Origin: CAZNVB01 sp964576265
Lineage (GTDB): Bacteria > Acidobacteriota > Aminicenantia > Aminicenantales > UBA8522
Direction of reading: 5' to 3'
Length of the DNA stretch: 64,000 nt
Assembly: GCA_964576265.1 (NCBI GenBank)
Contig: CAZNVB010000270.1
Location: 1-64,000, forward strand
Part shown: one piece after another, positions 36,287 through 44,301 of the stretch
Layout of the letters: each line of letters begins with the position of its first letter
How positions within the stretch are numbered: the stretch's first letter is position 1
Translations under genes and position numbers: made by a program
The notes under the pieces: model-generated
What the model saw: the letters and a program-made list of their open reading frames with translations, nothing else
Databases searched by the model: none
Told to the model about the DNA's origin: nothing

Positions 36287-37081
36287 TCAAGCGGGACGAG
36301 ACTTTCGAAGGCTCGAAGTGAATCTGGCAAAGTCGGCGGCTACCCGGCCGAAATAATCTCCCAGCCCAAGGACGTCGGCGCCGATGGCAAAGAACCGGTA
36401 CCCCATCTCCAGGAATTCGGGAATGCTGGCCACAGGGCCGGTCGTCCCGGCGAATTTGCCCTTGGCCAGAGCGGCCTGAGCTACCCGCTCCCTCGCTTCG
36501 ATGAGACGAGGATGCTTGAAATCCCCGGGAGAGCCCAGTCCATGGCTGAAATCTCCGGGCCCGAAAAAGAGGATGTCCAGGCCGGCCAGAGCCGCGATCG
36601 CCTCAAGTTCGGCCAGGGGTTCCGGATCTTCGATCTGAAAAATGATAAAGCGATCCTCGTTGGATCGTCTGATGTATTCTTCAACCGGAGTCTGGGCATA
36701 TGCGCCGTCGGCGTTTCCGCCGTCAAGAGGCCGCCGGCCCAGGGGATGAAAACGCGTCATGCGGAGGACGTTCTCGGCGTCCGCCAGACTCATGATGTGC
36801 GGCACCATGATTCCCGCGGCATCGAGCTCGAGCGGCCGGACGTAATCGGAATAGCTCCCTCTGGCCGTCCGAACAAGGACATCGACATTATAGGCCTTGG
36901 CCGCATAAATCTGGGCCTCGAGAACCGACCAATCCGAAGCGACATGTTCCAGGTCCAGCCAGAGGCAATCCACTCCGGACATGGCCGCAAGCTCGGCCAC
37001 GCGGGCATTGTCGAGGTTCAGCTTGACGCAGCTCACCGCGTCGCCCGCCCTGAGTTTTTCCAGCACCCGGCTTCGTCTCAT
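36287..37081 (-). CDS. HpcH/HpaI-type class II aldolase
   Basis: A 264-residue TIM-barrel aldolase. LWLDLEHVASD (base His region), RTARGSYSDY, FQIEDPE (metal Glu) and FFGPGDFSHGLG (metal Asp) match 2-keto-3-deoxy-acid aldolases such as RhmA and YfaU. These split a 2-keto-3-deoxy sugar acid or hydroxy-keto-acid into pyruvate and an aldehyde. The start at 37081 follows AAGGAG. Its presence with dehydrogenases and a lactonase-type barrel points to a non-phosphorylative sugar-acid pathway, although no dehydratase gene is seen here. Confidence 0.85.
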   Translation of the reverse strand: MRRSRVLEKLRAGDAVSCVKLNLDNARVAELAAMSGVDCLWLDLEHVASDWSVLEAQIYAAKAYNVDVLVRTARGSYSDYVRPLELDAAGIMVPHIMSLADAENVLRMTRFHPLGRRPLDGGNADGAYAQTPVEEYIRRSNEDRFIIFQIEDPEPLAELEAIAALAGLDILFFGPGDFSHGLGSPGDFKHPRLIEARERVAQAALAKGKFAGTTGPVASIPEFLEMGYRFFAIGADVLGLGDYFGRVAADFARFTSSLRKSRPA

Positions 37082-37091
37082 GATCAACTCC

Positions 37092-38048
37092 TTAGATGAT
37101 CTCCTCGAGCGGCACTTGGCGACCGTTCTCCTCCCGGCTCCGAATGCCGGCAATGACCATCTTCATCAGCTCGACGGTCTCGGCAAATGGAAACGGCATA
37201 ACTCCGCTCCGCAGATAGCGGATGAAGCTCTCGAGCTGCTTCTTGAAGGCGTAAAAGGTGTCGGAGAAAGCGACTTCCACATGGCCGGCCGTGCCGCAGA
37301 GCGTCAGCACGCCGAAGGCCCCGAAGAGATCGGCGATGGCGGCAACAACGACGTCGGCGCCGTTCCGATGCCGGAAATGGACGATATTTTTCTCCTCTGT
37401 TCCGGTGTTCCGTGCCGAAAGAAACCCCGGCCCGAGGATCGGATAGACGGCCTCCAGAGCGTGAATTCCATACCGTTCCCAGGACTTCGGCGTCGTGACC
37501 GTCGCCAGTCGAAGGTCGCCGAGCTCGCGGGTTGACTCCCGATAGGGCAGGAACTCCTTGGCATAGCGCATGCAACTCGAAGACATCACCGGCCGGCCTT
37601 CCTCAACCCATTGAACGAACGTCCTCAGGTCCTCGGCGTTGTCCACGAGCGGCTTATCGATAAAGACGGGAAGCCCCGCCTCGACGAACGGCCGGGCGCG
37701 TTCGACATGTTCATGTCCTTTGTCCGTGGGGATGATGACGGCGTCGACCTGGCCGATGGCCTCCTCGGGTTGAGATAAAATGTGGGGGATCAGAGAGGCC
37801 CGGGCGACCTTTTCGGCATCCGCCGGATTGTCCGTCCAGATATGCGTGACCTTCGCTCCGGCGATGCCGAAGGTCTCGATTGGTTGTTTCCCTAAATAGA
37901 CCGGAATAACGGGATAGGGACATTTCGCCATCTCCCCGCGGTCATAGCCGTTGAAAATGGCGCTCCAGGAATAGGGATGGCCGTTTCCCTCGACCATGCC
38001 CAGCATAGCCAGTCGGATTTCCGGTTGAGTGATCGGCAGAGAGATCAT
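37092..38048 (-). CDS. Gfo/Idh/MocA family oxidoreductase, operon copy
   Basis: A 318-residue protein. The N-terminus (IRLAMLGMVEGNGHPYSW) has a modified glycine motif, but the fold continues with VDAVIIPTDKGHEHVERA and VFIDKPLVDNAE, the lysine-containing EKP-type motif in DKP form. It should oxidise or reduce a sugar-like substrate; the altered nucleotide loop may change cofactor handling. Its first four bases overlap the end of the aldo/keto reductase gene as ATGA, so the two are coupled. Confidence 0.8.
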   Translation of the reverse strand: MISLPITQPEIRLAMLGMVEGNGHPYSWSAIFNGYDRGEMAKCPYPVIPVYLGKQPIETFGIAGAKVTHIWTDNPADAEKVARASLIPHILSQPEEAIGQVDAVIIPTDKGHEHVERARPFVEAGLPVFIDKPLVDNAEDLRTFVQWVEEGRPVMSSSCMRYAKEFLPYRESTRELGDLRLATVTTPKSWERYGIHALEAVYPILGPGFLSARNTGTEEKNIVHFRHRNGADVVVAAIADLFGAFGVLTLCGTAGHVEVAFSDTFYAFKKQLESFIRYLRSGVMPFPFAETVELMKMVIAGIRSREENGRQVPLEEII

Positions 38049-38965
38049 GGACGTTCTTCCTTTTTGGTCGGCCCCTTCGGCCAGCGTCGCGGATCAACGA
38101 TATGCTCGGGAACCGGCGGAAGTTTGTTGATTTTTTCGACGAGACGGTCCTCGAGCCGGCCGCGGCGTATGATTTCCAGGTTCCGCTCGAGCTGGTCATT
38201 CGTTTCCACGCCGACGATCACAGAGTCGATTTCATCGAAGCTCAATGCATAGCGAAGAGCCATCTCGGCCAGGGACAGACCTTCTTCTGTGGCCAGGCCG
38301 GCGAGGGATCGGCGGTGAGGCTCGAAGCCGGCGAGTTCAGCCGGGAGGTTCTCCTTAAAGATCAATCCTTGAAGAAAAACGCTCCGGACGAGGGTGATCT
38401 TGCGGCTCGCCTTTGCTCGGCGAAAGAAGTCCGTCGCCAAAAGGCGCCTGTCAGCCAGGCTGAAAGGCACCTGGACGACCTCACAATGCGGGTTCCTCAG
38501 GCAGGCCTCCGCCTCCTCAGGGGTGTAAACGGAAGCTCCGATCTTCTCCATCAGGCCCGATTCCTTGAGTTCCAATAATCTCCGCTGAGCCGCGCCCTCC
38601 TGATAATACATGTCGTTGAAATGATGAAAAAGACAGACAGAAAGACACTCTATTCCCAGGTTGTCGAGACTCTGCCGAATGGATAGGGAAACTCGGCGGA
38701 GGACCTCCTCTGGACCGGAAGTCCAGTCGAATCGAGGAAGCTTGGAGACGAGCTCGCCCCGGGCCCCGAGTTCCCGGAGGCATTGCCCCAGAACTTTCTC
38801 GCTTTCTCCGTAAGCCGGAGCCGTATCGAAAGTCGTGATCCCGTTTTTCAGAGCGGTTTTGACGATCGTCAGGCTTTCTTCAAACTCCGGCTGGCCGGAG
38901 GTATTGTTGATGCCGTAGGGCATACCGAGCTGCGCTGTGCCGAGACAAATTTTCGAAAGCTTCAT
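38045..38965 (-). CDS. Aldo/keto reductase, first gene of the catabolic operon
   Basis: A 306-residue AKR barrel. FDTAPAYGESE supplies the catalytic Asp and Tyr, VSKLPRF the Lys and CLFHHFND the His. The AKR family includes NAD(P)-linked aldose 1-dehydrogenases that form lactones, which would fit the barrel hydrolase further down the operon. A TATAAT box is nine bases before the ATG with a well-spaced TTGAGT -35 and no ribosome site. Confidence 0.9.
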   Translation of the reverse strand: MKLSKICLGTAQLGMPYGINNTSGQPEFEESLTIVKTALKNGITTFDTAPAYGESEKVLGQCLRELGARGELVSKLPRFDWTSGPEEVLRRVSLSIRQSLDNLGIECLSVCLFHHFNDMYYQEGAAQRRLLELKESGLMEKIGASVYTPEEAEACLRNPHCEVVQVPFSLADRRLLATDFFRRAKASRKITLVRSVFLQGLIFKENLPAELAGFEPHRRSLAGLATEEGLSLAEMALRYALSFDEIDSVIVGVETNDQLERNLEIIRRGRLEDRLVEKINKLPPVPEHIVDPRRWPKGPTKKEERP

Positions 38966-38974
38966 CCCGTCTGA

Positions 38975-39003
38975 ATTATATCTTCAAGAAATTCAAGACT
39001 CAA
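38975..39003 (-). promoter_or_regulatory. Main promoter of the 30300-38965 operon
   Basis: On the minus strand, TTGAGT (38998-39003), 17-base spacer and perfect TATAAT (38975-38980). The ATG of the aldo/keto reductase follows nine bases later, giving a leaderless or almost leaderless message for the whole unit. Confidence 0.65.
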
Positions 39004-39063
39004 TCTAAAATTCGTCCTCCTGAAATTGATCCCGGCTGCGAATCCTAAAAAATAACGAGAATT

Positions 39064-40593
39064 TCAGAAAGAAAAAGCGTAAAGGCGGGCGCTCCTCAGC
39101 CTGAACTCCGCCTGGAGCGGTTGATCCGTCTCCGGCAGGCGGGCTCTTCCTCGCCAGCGGACAGGAACGGCCGTCCCGTCCGAGCGAATCGGATCGCCAT
39201 CTGCAAAGGAAAAACCCCGGATGATCCCGCGGTCATTCCGGAGCTGGACGCGCACTTCGCCGCCTGAAGCGTCCACATTGAGAATCAGGGCTCGTCCCTT
39301 TTCCTTGGGAAGGAGGAACGGCCGCGTCAAAACGACCCCCTCCGCCGCTCCGGCCTCAAGACCGATAAACCGGTTTCGGGGGAGAAAAGCCAGACATCCC
39401 GACCTCGGTCCGCTCTTGTGTCCTTGCTCCATTCCATTGTAATAAATAAAATCCCGGTCTCCGACCTCGATGACCTCGGAGACCCAGGCGATCGCCTGGT
39501 CGGGTGCGCTCGGCTTTCCTTCTGACCGGTCGAGCACCCTGAGCCGGATCCTTTCCCAGGCGTCACCGTCGCGGCTGAAAGCGAGTTCGGTCCAGCCGAT
39601 ACCATCGGGCGGCGCATCATCGATAAGACAGGGGAGAAAACCGATGAACAGGTCGCCTCGCCGGACGACCGCCTGGAGTCCGTAGAATTCAAGCGTCGGA
39701 GGATCTTTTTCATCCGGAAGAAGGATCTGTCGCGCTTCGGACCAAACACGGAAATCCGGGCTCCGGCTCGAGCCCACGACCCGCCTTCCGCAGCGTGGCG
39801 CGTCGATGCCGCGCTTGACCGGGATCTCGTATTGACCGGACAAAGACCACATCTTGAACACAGCCACGAATTCCCGCCTCAGCGGGTCATAAAACGCATT
39901 GACCACGTCACTCGCACCGCGGCCCTGGATTTCTCCCCGATCATCGAGCTCTTCAATCCATAAGGGAGGGCTCCAGTTCAAACCGTCGGGCGAAAAAGAT
40001 ACAGAAAATCCGACCGGCTGGGGATCATGCCGATAAAAAACGGCCTTATATCTCTCTCCCGGATTCGCCGCGTCCCGGTCAAGGAGGACGCGTCCTCCCA
40101 GAACACGGGTTAAAAGGAGGTTGTTGTGCTTGTTTCCCTGAAACTCCGTCAGGCCGAGATCAGGAAGCCGCCAGGCGATTCCATCGCTGCTCGTCCCATA
40201 ACCGAAATGGACGCCGAGCGGCCCCCGGCTGTAAGGGATATACCACATTCGGAAGCCGCCTCCTTTTTCATCCGGCAAGACGGTAAACGGCCCTGAAGCA
40301 AGCTCAAGGTCGGCGAACGGGTTCTTGGCTGGGATGATCGGATTGCCGGCGTGCTTCTCCGGGCGCCCAGCCTCGAGCTTCACGCCCTCCAGGCGCACAA
40401 AAAGAACCTGATCAAAGAAAAAATGAGGCCCTTTCCGGAGCCGAGGCATGGCCTCGCCGGAAGTTTTATCCTCCGTTCCGGCCGCGCATTCTGAGTTCGG
40501 AAACAATTTAGAAATACCGACGCAAAAGAAAAAGAGAAAGGCAAGGCCAAGAAAAATCTTCAACGCCTTATTCATATGGGAAAATGTTCTCAT
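39064..40593 (-). CDS. Exported five-bladed-propeller glycosidase-like protein
   Basis: A 509-residue protein with a signal or lipoprotein-like N-terminus (ALKIFLGLAFLFFFCVGIS). Blade-like repeats of the GH32/GH43/GH130 superfamily follow: HAGNPIIPAKNPF, FRMWYIPYSRGP, FGYGTSSDGIAW, FSVSFSPDGLNW and LAFSRDGDAW. Catalytic acids cannot be assigned with confidence. The start at 40593 is within an ATGA overlap with the nitroreductase stop. Co-translation of these two functions is odd and may be historical. Confidence 0.65.
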   Translation of the reverse strand: MRTFSHMNKALKIFLGLAFLFFFCVGISKLFPNSECAAGTEDKTSGEAMPRLRKGPHFFFDQVLFVRLEGVKLEAGRPEKHAGNPIIPAKNPFADLELASGPFTVLPDEKGGGFRMWYIPYSRGPLGVHFGYGTSSDGIAWRLPDLGLTEFQGNKHNNLLLTRVLGGRVLLDRDAANPGERYKAVFYRHDPQPVGFSVSFSPDGLNWSPPLWIEELDDRGEIQGRGASDVVNAFYDPLRREFVAVFKMWSLSGQYEIPVKRGIDAPRCGRRVVGSSRSPDFRVWSEARQILLPDEKDPPTLEFYGLQAVVRRGDLFIGFLPCLIDDAPPDGIGWTELAFSRDGDAWERIRLRVLDRSEGKPSAPDQAIAWVSEVIEVGDRDFIYYNGMEQGHKSGPRSGCLAFLPRNRFIGLEAGAAEGVVLTRPFLLPKEKGRALILNVDASGGEVRVQLRNDRGIIRGFSFADGDPIRSDGTAVPVRWRGRARLPETDQPLQAEFRLRSARLYAFSF

Positions 40594-41117
40594 TTTTTGC
40601 CCTTTGCCGGCCAAGCGAAATCTTGAACAAGCTCCGACGCCGGTCGGCGTTTCTTGGGTTTCCAGGAGTCGGCCGGATAGCCGAGAGGTGTGAAAGCGAT
40701 CGGCTCCAGGTCCGCCGGAAGACGCAGTACCTCGCGGGCCGCCTGAGGATCGAAAGCCGCAATCCAGCAGGTTCCGAGCCCGAGGCTCCGCGCCGCGAGG
40801 ATCAGATGATCGAAGGCGATCGTGGCGTCCACTTCCGCGTAATTCTTGCCGTCTCTTCGCGTCCAGGCTTCGCCGGGCACGGCACAGGCGCAGATGACAA
40901 AGGGGGCCTGGACAAACCAGTCGCGTGAATAGATCCGCTTGAGATTCGCCTCATGCCCTTTCGTTTGAATCACGATCAACCGAAAGGGCTGCCGGTTGGC
41001 CGCCGTGGGGGCAAGGATGGCAGCCTCAAGTACCTGGCGAAGTTTCTCCTCCTCGACCTGGGTTCCTTGATAGGCTCGAACGCTGTATCGTTTCTCAACG
41101 ACTTCCCGGAATTCCAT
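40590..41117 (-). CDS. Nitroreductase family flavoprotein
   Basis: A 175-residue FMN-binding protein: EKRYSVRAYQ at the N-terminus, APTAANRQPFRLIVI, DATIAFDHLILAARSLGLGTCWI and FTPLGYPAD. Family members reduce nitro groups, quinones or flavins or act in redox biosynthesis. AAGGAGAG precedes the ATG. The last codons overlap the start of the exported propeller protein. Confidence 0.9.
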   Translation of the reverse strand: MEFREVVEKRYSVRAYQGTQVEEEKLRQVLEAAILAPTAANRQPFRLIVIQTKGHEANLKRIYSRDWFVQAPFVICACAVPGEAWTRRDGKNYAEVDATIAFDHLILAARSLGLGTCWIAAFDPQAAREVLRLPADLEPIAFTPLGYPADSWKPKKRRPASELVQDFAWPAKGKK

Positions 41118-41256
41118 TCGCCTCTCCTTTCGTTTTGTTTTTTTGACTTGTCAGGTCGCGGATTTATTATCCGTCAAGCAATCTATTCTATTCCATATTC
41201 TGCGATTATTGAAGCCCATGGCTTGCGGAAACAGCTAATTCAGAGCCGGCATTCGG

Positions 41257-41285
41257 TTGACTGAACTCCCTGTCCGTGGCAGAAT
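41257..41285 (+). promoter_or_regulatory. Promoter of the M16 peptidase gene
   Basis: TTGACT (41257-41262), 17-base spacer, CAGAAT (41280-41285). It lies 46 bases before the ATG, whose GAGGT ribosome site is at 41321-41325. Confidence 0.5.
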
Positions 41286-41331
41286 AGATAGCAAAAGGAA
41301 TCAAATTCAAACAATCAAGCGAGGTAATCCA

Positions 41332-44184
41332 ATGCTCTCCTTGACAAAACTCAAGTCCGTCCTTCTCCGACGGACGTTTTTCCTCGGCCTTGTGATCGGC
41401 CTCTTCTTGCCTGCGCTCGGGCAAGAAGCTCCAGAGCGAAAAAAGGAGATCATTCCGCTCGACCAAAAACTGGACATCGACCCCGAACTCACCTTCGGGA
41501 AGCTGGCCAACGGTCTGACCTATTACATCCGCCAGAATCGTCGGCCGGAAAACCGCGCCGATCTTCGCCTGGTGGTCAACGCCGGCTCTGTGCTCGAGGA
41601 TGACGATCAGCTCGGGCTGGCCCATTTCGTCGAACACATGGCCTTCAACGGCACGAAACATTTCGCCAAGCAAGAACTCGTTCATTTCATGGAGTCCATC
41701 GGCATGCGCTTCGGTCCGGAGCTCAATGCCTTTACCAGCTTCGACGAAACGGTCTACATCCTGGAGATTCCGACCGAAAAGCCGGAGATCCTGAAGACCG
41801 CCTTTCAGATTCTCGAAGACTGGGCCCACGGGTTGTCTTTCGACCCGGAAGAAATCGAAAAGGAACGGGGAGTGATCATCGAGGAATGGCGCCTGCGACG
41901 GGGAGCGAACGCCAGGCTGCAGGACAAGCAATTCCCGATTCTGTTTCGGGGATCCCGCTATGCCCGCCGACTCCCGATCGGCGACATGAAGATCATCGAA
42001 ACGTTCGACCACGAGGTGCTCAAACGCTTTTACCGCGACTGGTATCGGCCGGATTTAATGGCCGTCATCGCGGTGGGCGATTTCGACCGGCAGGTGGTGG
42101 AAAAGCTCGTCCACGAACACTTCAGCCGTCTGGCCTCGCCGGCCGATCCCCGCCCCCGCACCTTCTATGAAGTTCCAGACCATGAGGAAATCCTCTTCGC
42201 CATCGCCCAGGACAGGGAGGCGACCGGGACGAATATTGCGCTTTACAACAAACTGCCCCTCCGAGATCAAAGCACAGCCGGGGCCTACCGGCAGAGGCTT
42301 GTCGAACAGCTCCATCTCTCGATGCTCAACCAGCGGTTCTTTGAACTGACCCAGAAGCCCGACCCGCCCTTCCTCCGGGCCTTTTCCGGTCGGGGACAAT
42401 TCATCCGCACCAAAGAAATCGCCTCGCTCGGCGCGATCGTTAAAGAGGAAGGCATTGAGCGCGGTCTGGAGGCTTTATTGATCGAGTCGGAACGGGCGGC
42501 CCGTTTCGGTTTCACGCCATCGGAGCTCGAACGCCAGAAGATCGATCTCCTCCGCTCCATGGAGCGCCTGTTCGCCGAAAAAGAAAAGTATGAATCGAGC
42601 ACCTATGTGGAAGAATACACCCGGCATTTTCTGCACGGGGAGCCGATCCCGGGAATAGAAAAAGAATTCCGGCTGGTCCAGCAATTCCTCCCCGGCATCG
42701 CTCTCCAAGAAATCAACCGTCTGGCCCGCGAATGGATGACGACAAAGAATCGCGTTGTCCTGATCAGCGCGCCGGAAAAAGAGGGGTTGAGCGTCCCCCC
42801 GGAAAAGCGCCTTCTCGAAATCGTTCACCAGGCAGCCTCCCGAGAAATCGCTCCTTATAAAGACACCCCTGTGGAGAAGCCTCTCCTTCCGGCTCTCCCC
42901 GAGCCCGGAAAAATCATCCGCACCCAATACCTGGAGGAGATGAACATCACCGAATGGCAGCTCTCGAACGGCGTTCGCGTCGTCCTCAAGCCGACCGACT
43001 TCAAAGAGGACGAAATTCTCTTCCGCGCCTTTAGCCCGGGCGGAACATCCCTGGCCAAAGACGAAGACTTCATTGCTTCAAGTACGGCCGGCCAGGTGGT
43101 GGCCGCCGGTGGGCTGGGCGACTTCAGTGCCGTCGAACTGCGCAAAGCCCTGGCGGGGAAAGTCGCTTCGGTCATGCCTTTGATCGGCGAAATTGAGGAA
43201 GGCTTGAGGGGCAGCGCCTCGCCGAAAGACATCGAAACTCTTTTCCAGCTCATTTATCTCTCCTTCATCGCGCCGCGTTGCGATCCGACGATGTTCGACG
43301 TCCTGACTTCGCAGTTGAAGGCCGTGCTGGCCAACCGGGCGGCCAGCCCGGAAATCGTCTTCATGGATACCCTGCAAACGGTTTTGAGCCAGAACCACTT
43401 TCGTGCCCGGCCGATGACGGCCGAGATCATCGCTGAGATGAACCTCGAAAAATCCTGCGCCTTCTATAAAGACCGCTTCGCCGACGCCAGCGATTTCACG
43501 TTCTTATTCGTGGGCAAGCTCGACCTTGAGGCGATGAAAACTCTGGCCGAGAAATATCTCGGCGCCCTCCCCTCCCTCAACCGAAAAGAAACATGGAAGA
43601 ATGTCGGGATCAACCCCCCGACGGGTGTCGTCGAGAAAGAGGTCCGCAAAGGGATGGAGCCGAAAAGCCAGACGGCCATCGTTTTCAACGGACCTTTCGG
43701 GTACGACCAAGCCCATCGCACGGCCATCCGGGCGCTCGGCTTGATCCTCGAGTCGAGGCTCAGGGAGATTGTCCGGGAGGAGTTGAGCGGAACCTACGGC
43801 GTCAACGTCCAGGCGAGCTATTCCAAGATCCCTGATGAGGAATACAGTTTGACGATCAGCTTCGGCTGCGACCCGGCACGGGTGGAGGAGCTGGTCAAAG
43901 CGATTTTTCAAGAGATCGAAGACCTGAAAGCCAAAGGATCTTCGGACAAGGACGTCCGCGACGCCCGAGAGGCCCTCTTCCGTGAATATGAGACGGGGAT
44001 GAAAGACAACCGGTGGCTTCTGACACAAATTTACTCCAAATATCAGCTCCAGGAGGACCCGAGAGAGCTTCTGGCCTTCGAAAAATCTCTTCAGCCGCTG
44101 TCTCCGGAAATCATCCGGGAGGCCGCCCAGACGTATCTCAACACGAAAAACTATATCCGCGTAACACTCTATCCGGAAAAGTGA
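41332..44184 (+). CDS. M16 family zinc peptidase (insulinase/PqqL-like), exported
   Basis: A 950-residue double-M16 protein. A signal peptide covers residues about 12-30 (FFLGLVIGLFLPALG). The inverted zinc motif HFVEH lies at residues 98-102, with the downstream Glu in RGVIIEEWRLRRG. Further half-domains include EMNITEWQLSNGVRVVLKP, the inactive second copy. It probably degrades peptides in the periplasm, as PqqL-type proteins do. The start at 41332 follows GAGGT; a TTG in frame at 41257 overlaps the promoter and was rejected. Confidence 0.9.
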   Translation: MLSLTKLKSVLLRRTFFLGLVIGLFLPALGQEAPERKKEIIPLDQKLDIDPELTFGKLANGLTYYIRQNRRPENRADLRLVVNAGSVLEDDDQLGLAHFVEHMAFNGTKHFAKQELVHFMESIGMRFGPELNAFTSFDETVYILEIPTEKPEILKTAFQILEDWAHGLSFDPEEIEKERGVIIEEWRLRRGANARLQDKQFPILFRGSRYARRLPIGDMKIIETFDHEVLKRFYRDWYRPDLMAVIAVGDFDRQVVEKLVHEHFSRLASPADPRPRTFYEVPDHEEILFAIAQDREATGTNIALYNKLPLRDQSTAGAYRQRLVEQLHLSMLNQRFFELTQKPDPPFLRAFSGRGQFIRTKEIASLGAIVKEEGIERGLEALLIESERAARFGFTPSELERQKIDLLRSMERLFAEKEKYESSTYVEEYTRHFLHGEPIPGIEKEFRLVQQFLPGIALQEINRLAREWMTTKNRVVLISAPEKEGLSVPPEKRLLEIVHQAASREIAPYKDTPVEKPLLPALPEPGKIIRTQYLEEMNITEWQLSNGVRVVLKPTDFKEDEILFRAFSPGGTSLAKDEDFIASSTAGQVVAAGGLGDFSAVELRKALAGKVASVMPLIGEIEEGLRGSASPKDIETLFQLIYLSFIAPRCDPTMFDVLTSQLKAVLANRAASPEIVFMDTLQTVLSQNHFRARPMTAEIIAEMNLEKSCAFYKDRFADASDFTFLFVGKLDLEAMKTLAEKYLGALPSLNRKETWKNVGINPPTGVVEKEVRKGMEPKSQTAIVFNGPFGYDQAHRTAIRALGLILESRLREIVREELSGTYGVNVQASYSKIPDEEYSLTISFGCDPARVEELVKAIFQEIEDLKAKGSSDKDVRDAREALFREYETGMKDNRWLLTQIYSKYQLQEDPRELLAFEKSLQPLSPEIIREAAQTYLNTKNYIRVTLYPEK

Positions 44185-44301
44185 ATCCAGCCGAGAGCGG
44201 TGCCCTGGCTTTTTCGTTTTCCCCCGGCTCCACTCACTTGCGGTAGACGAGGCGTCAAAGCCGCCGGATTTTGCAAACCGGGCCGGAGGCTTTTCCCGCC
44301 C

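Noticed and set aside
41257..41331. TTG start extending the M16 peptidase by 25 residues
   Set aside because: It coincides with the TTGACT -35 box and would bury the signal peptide; ATG 41332 has a GAGGT site.
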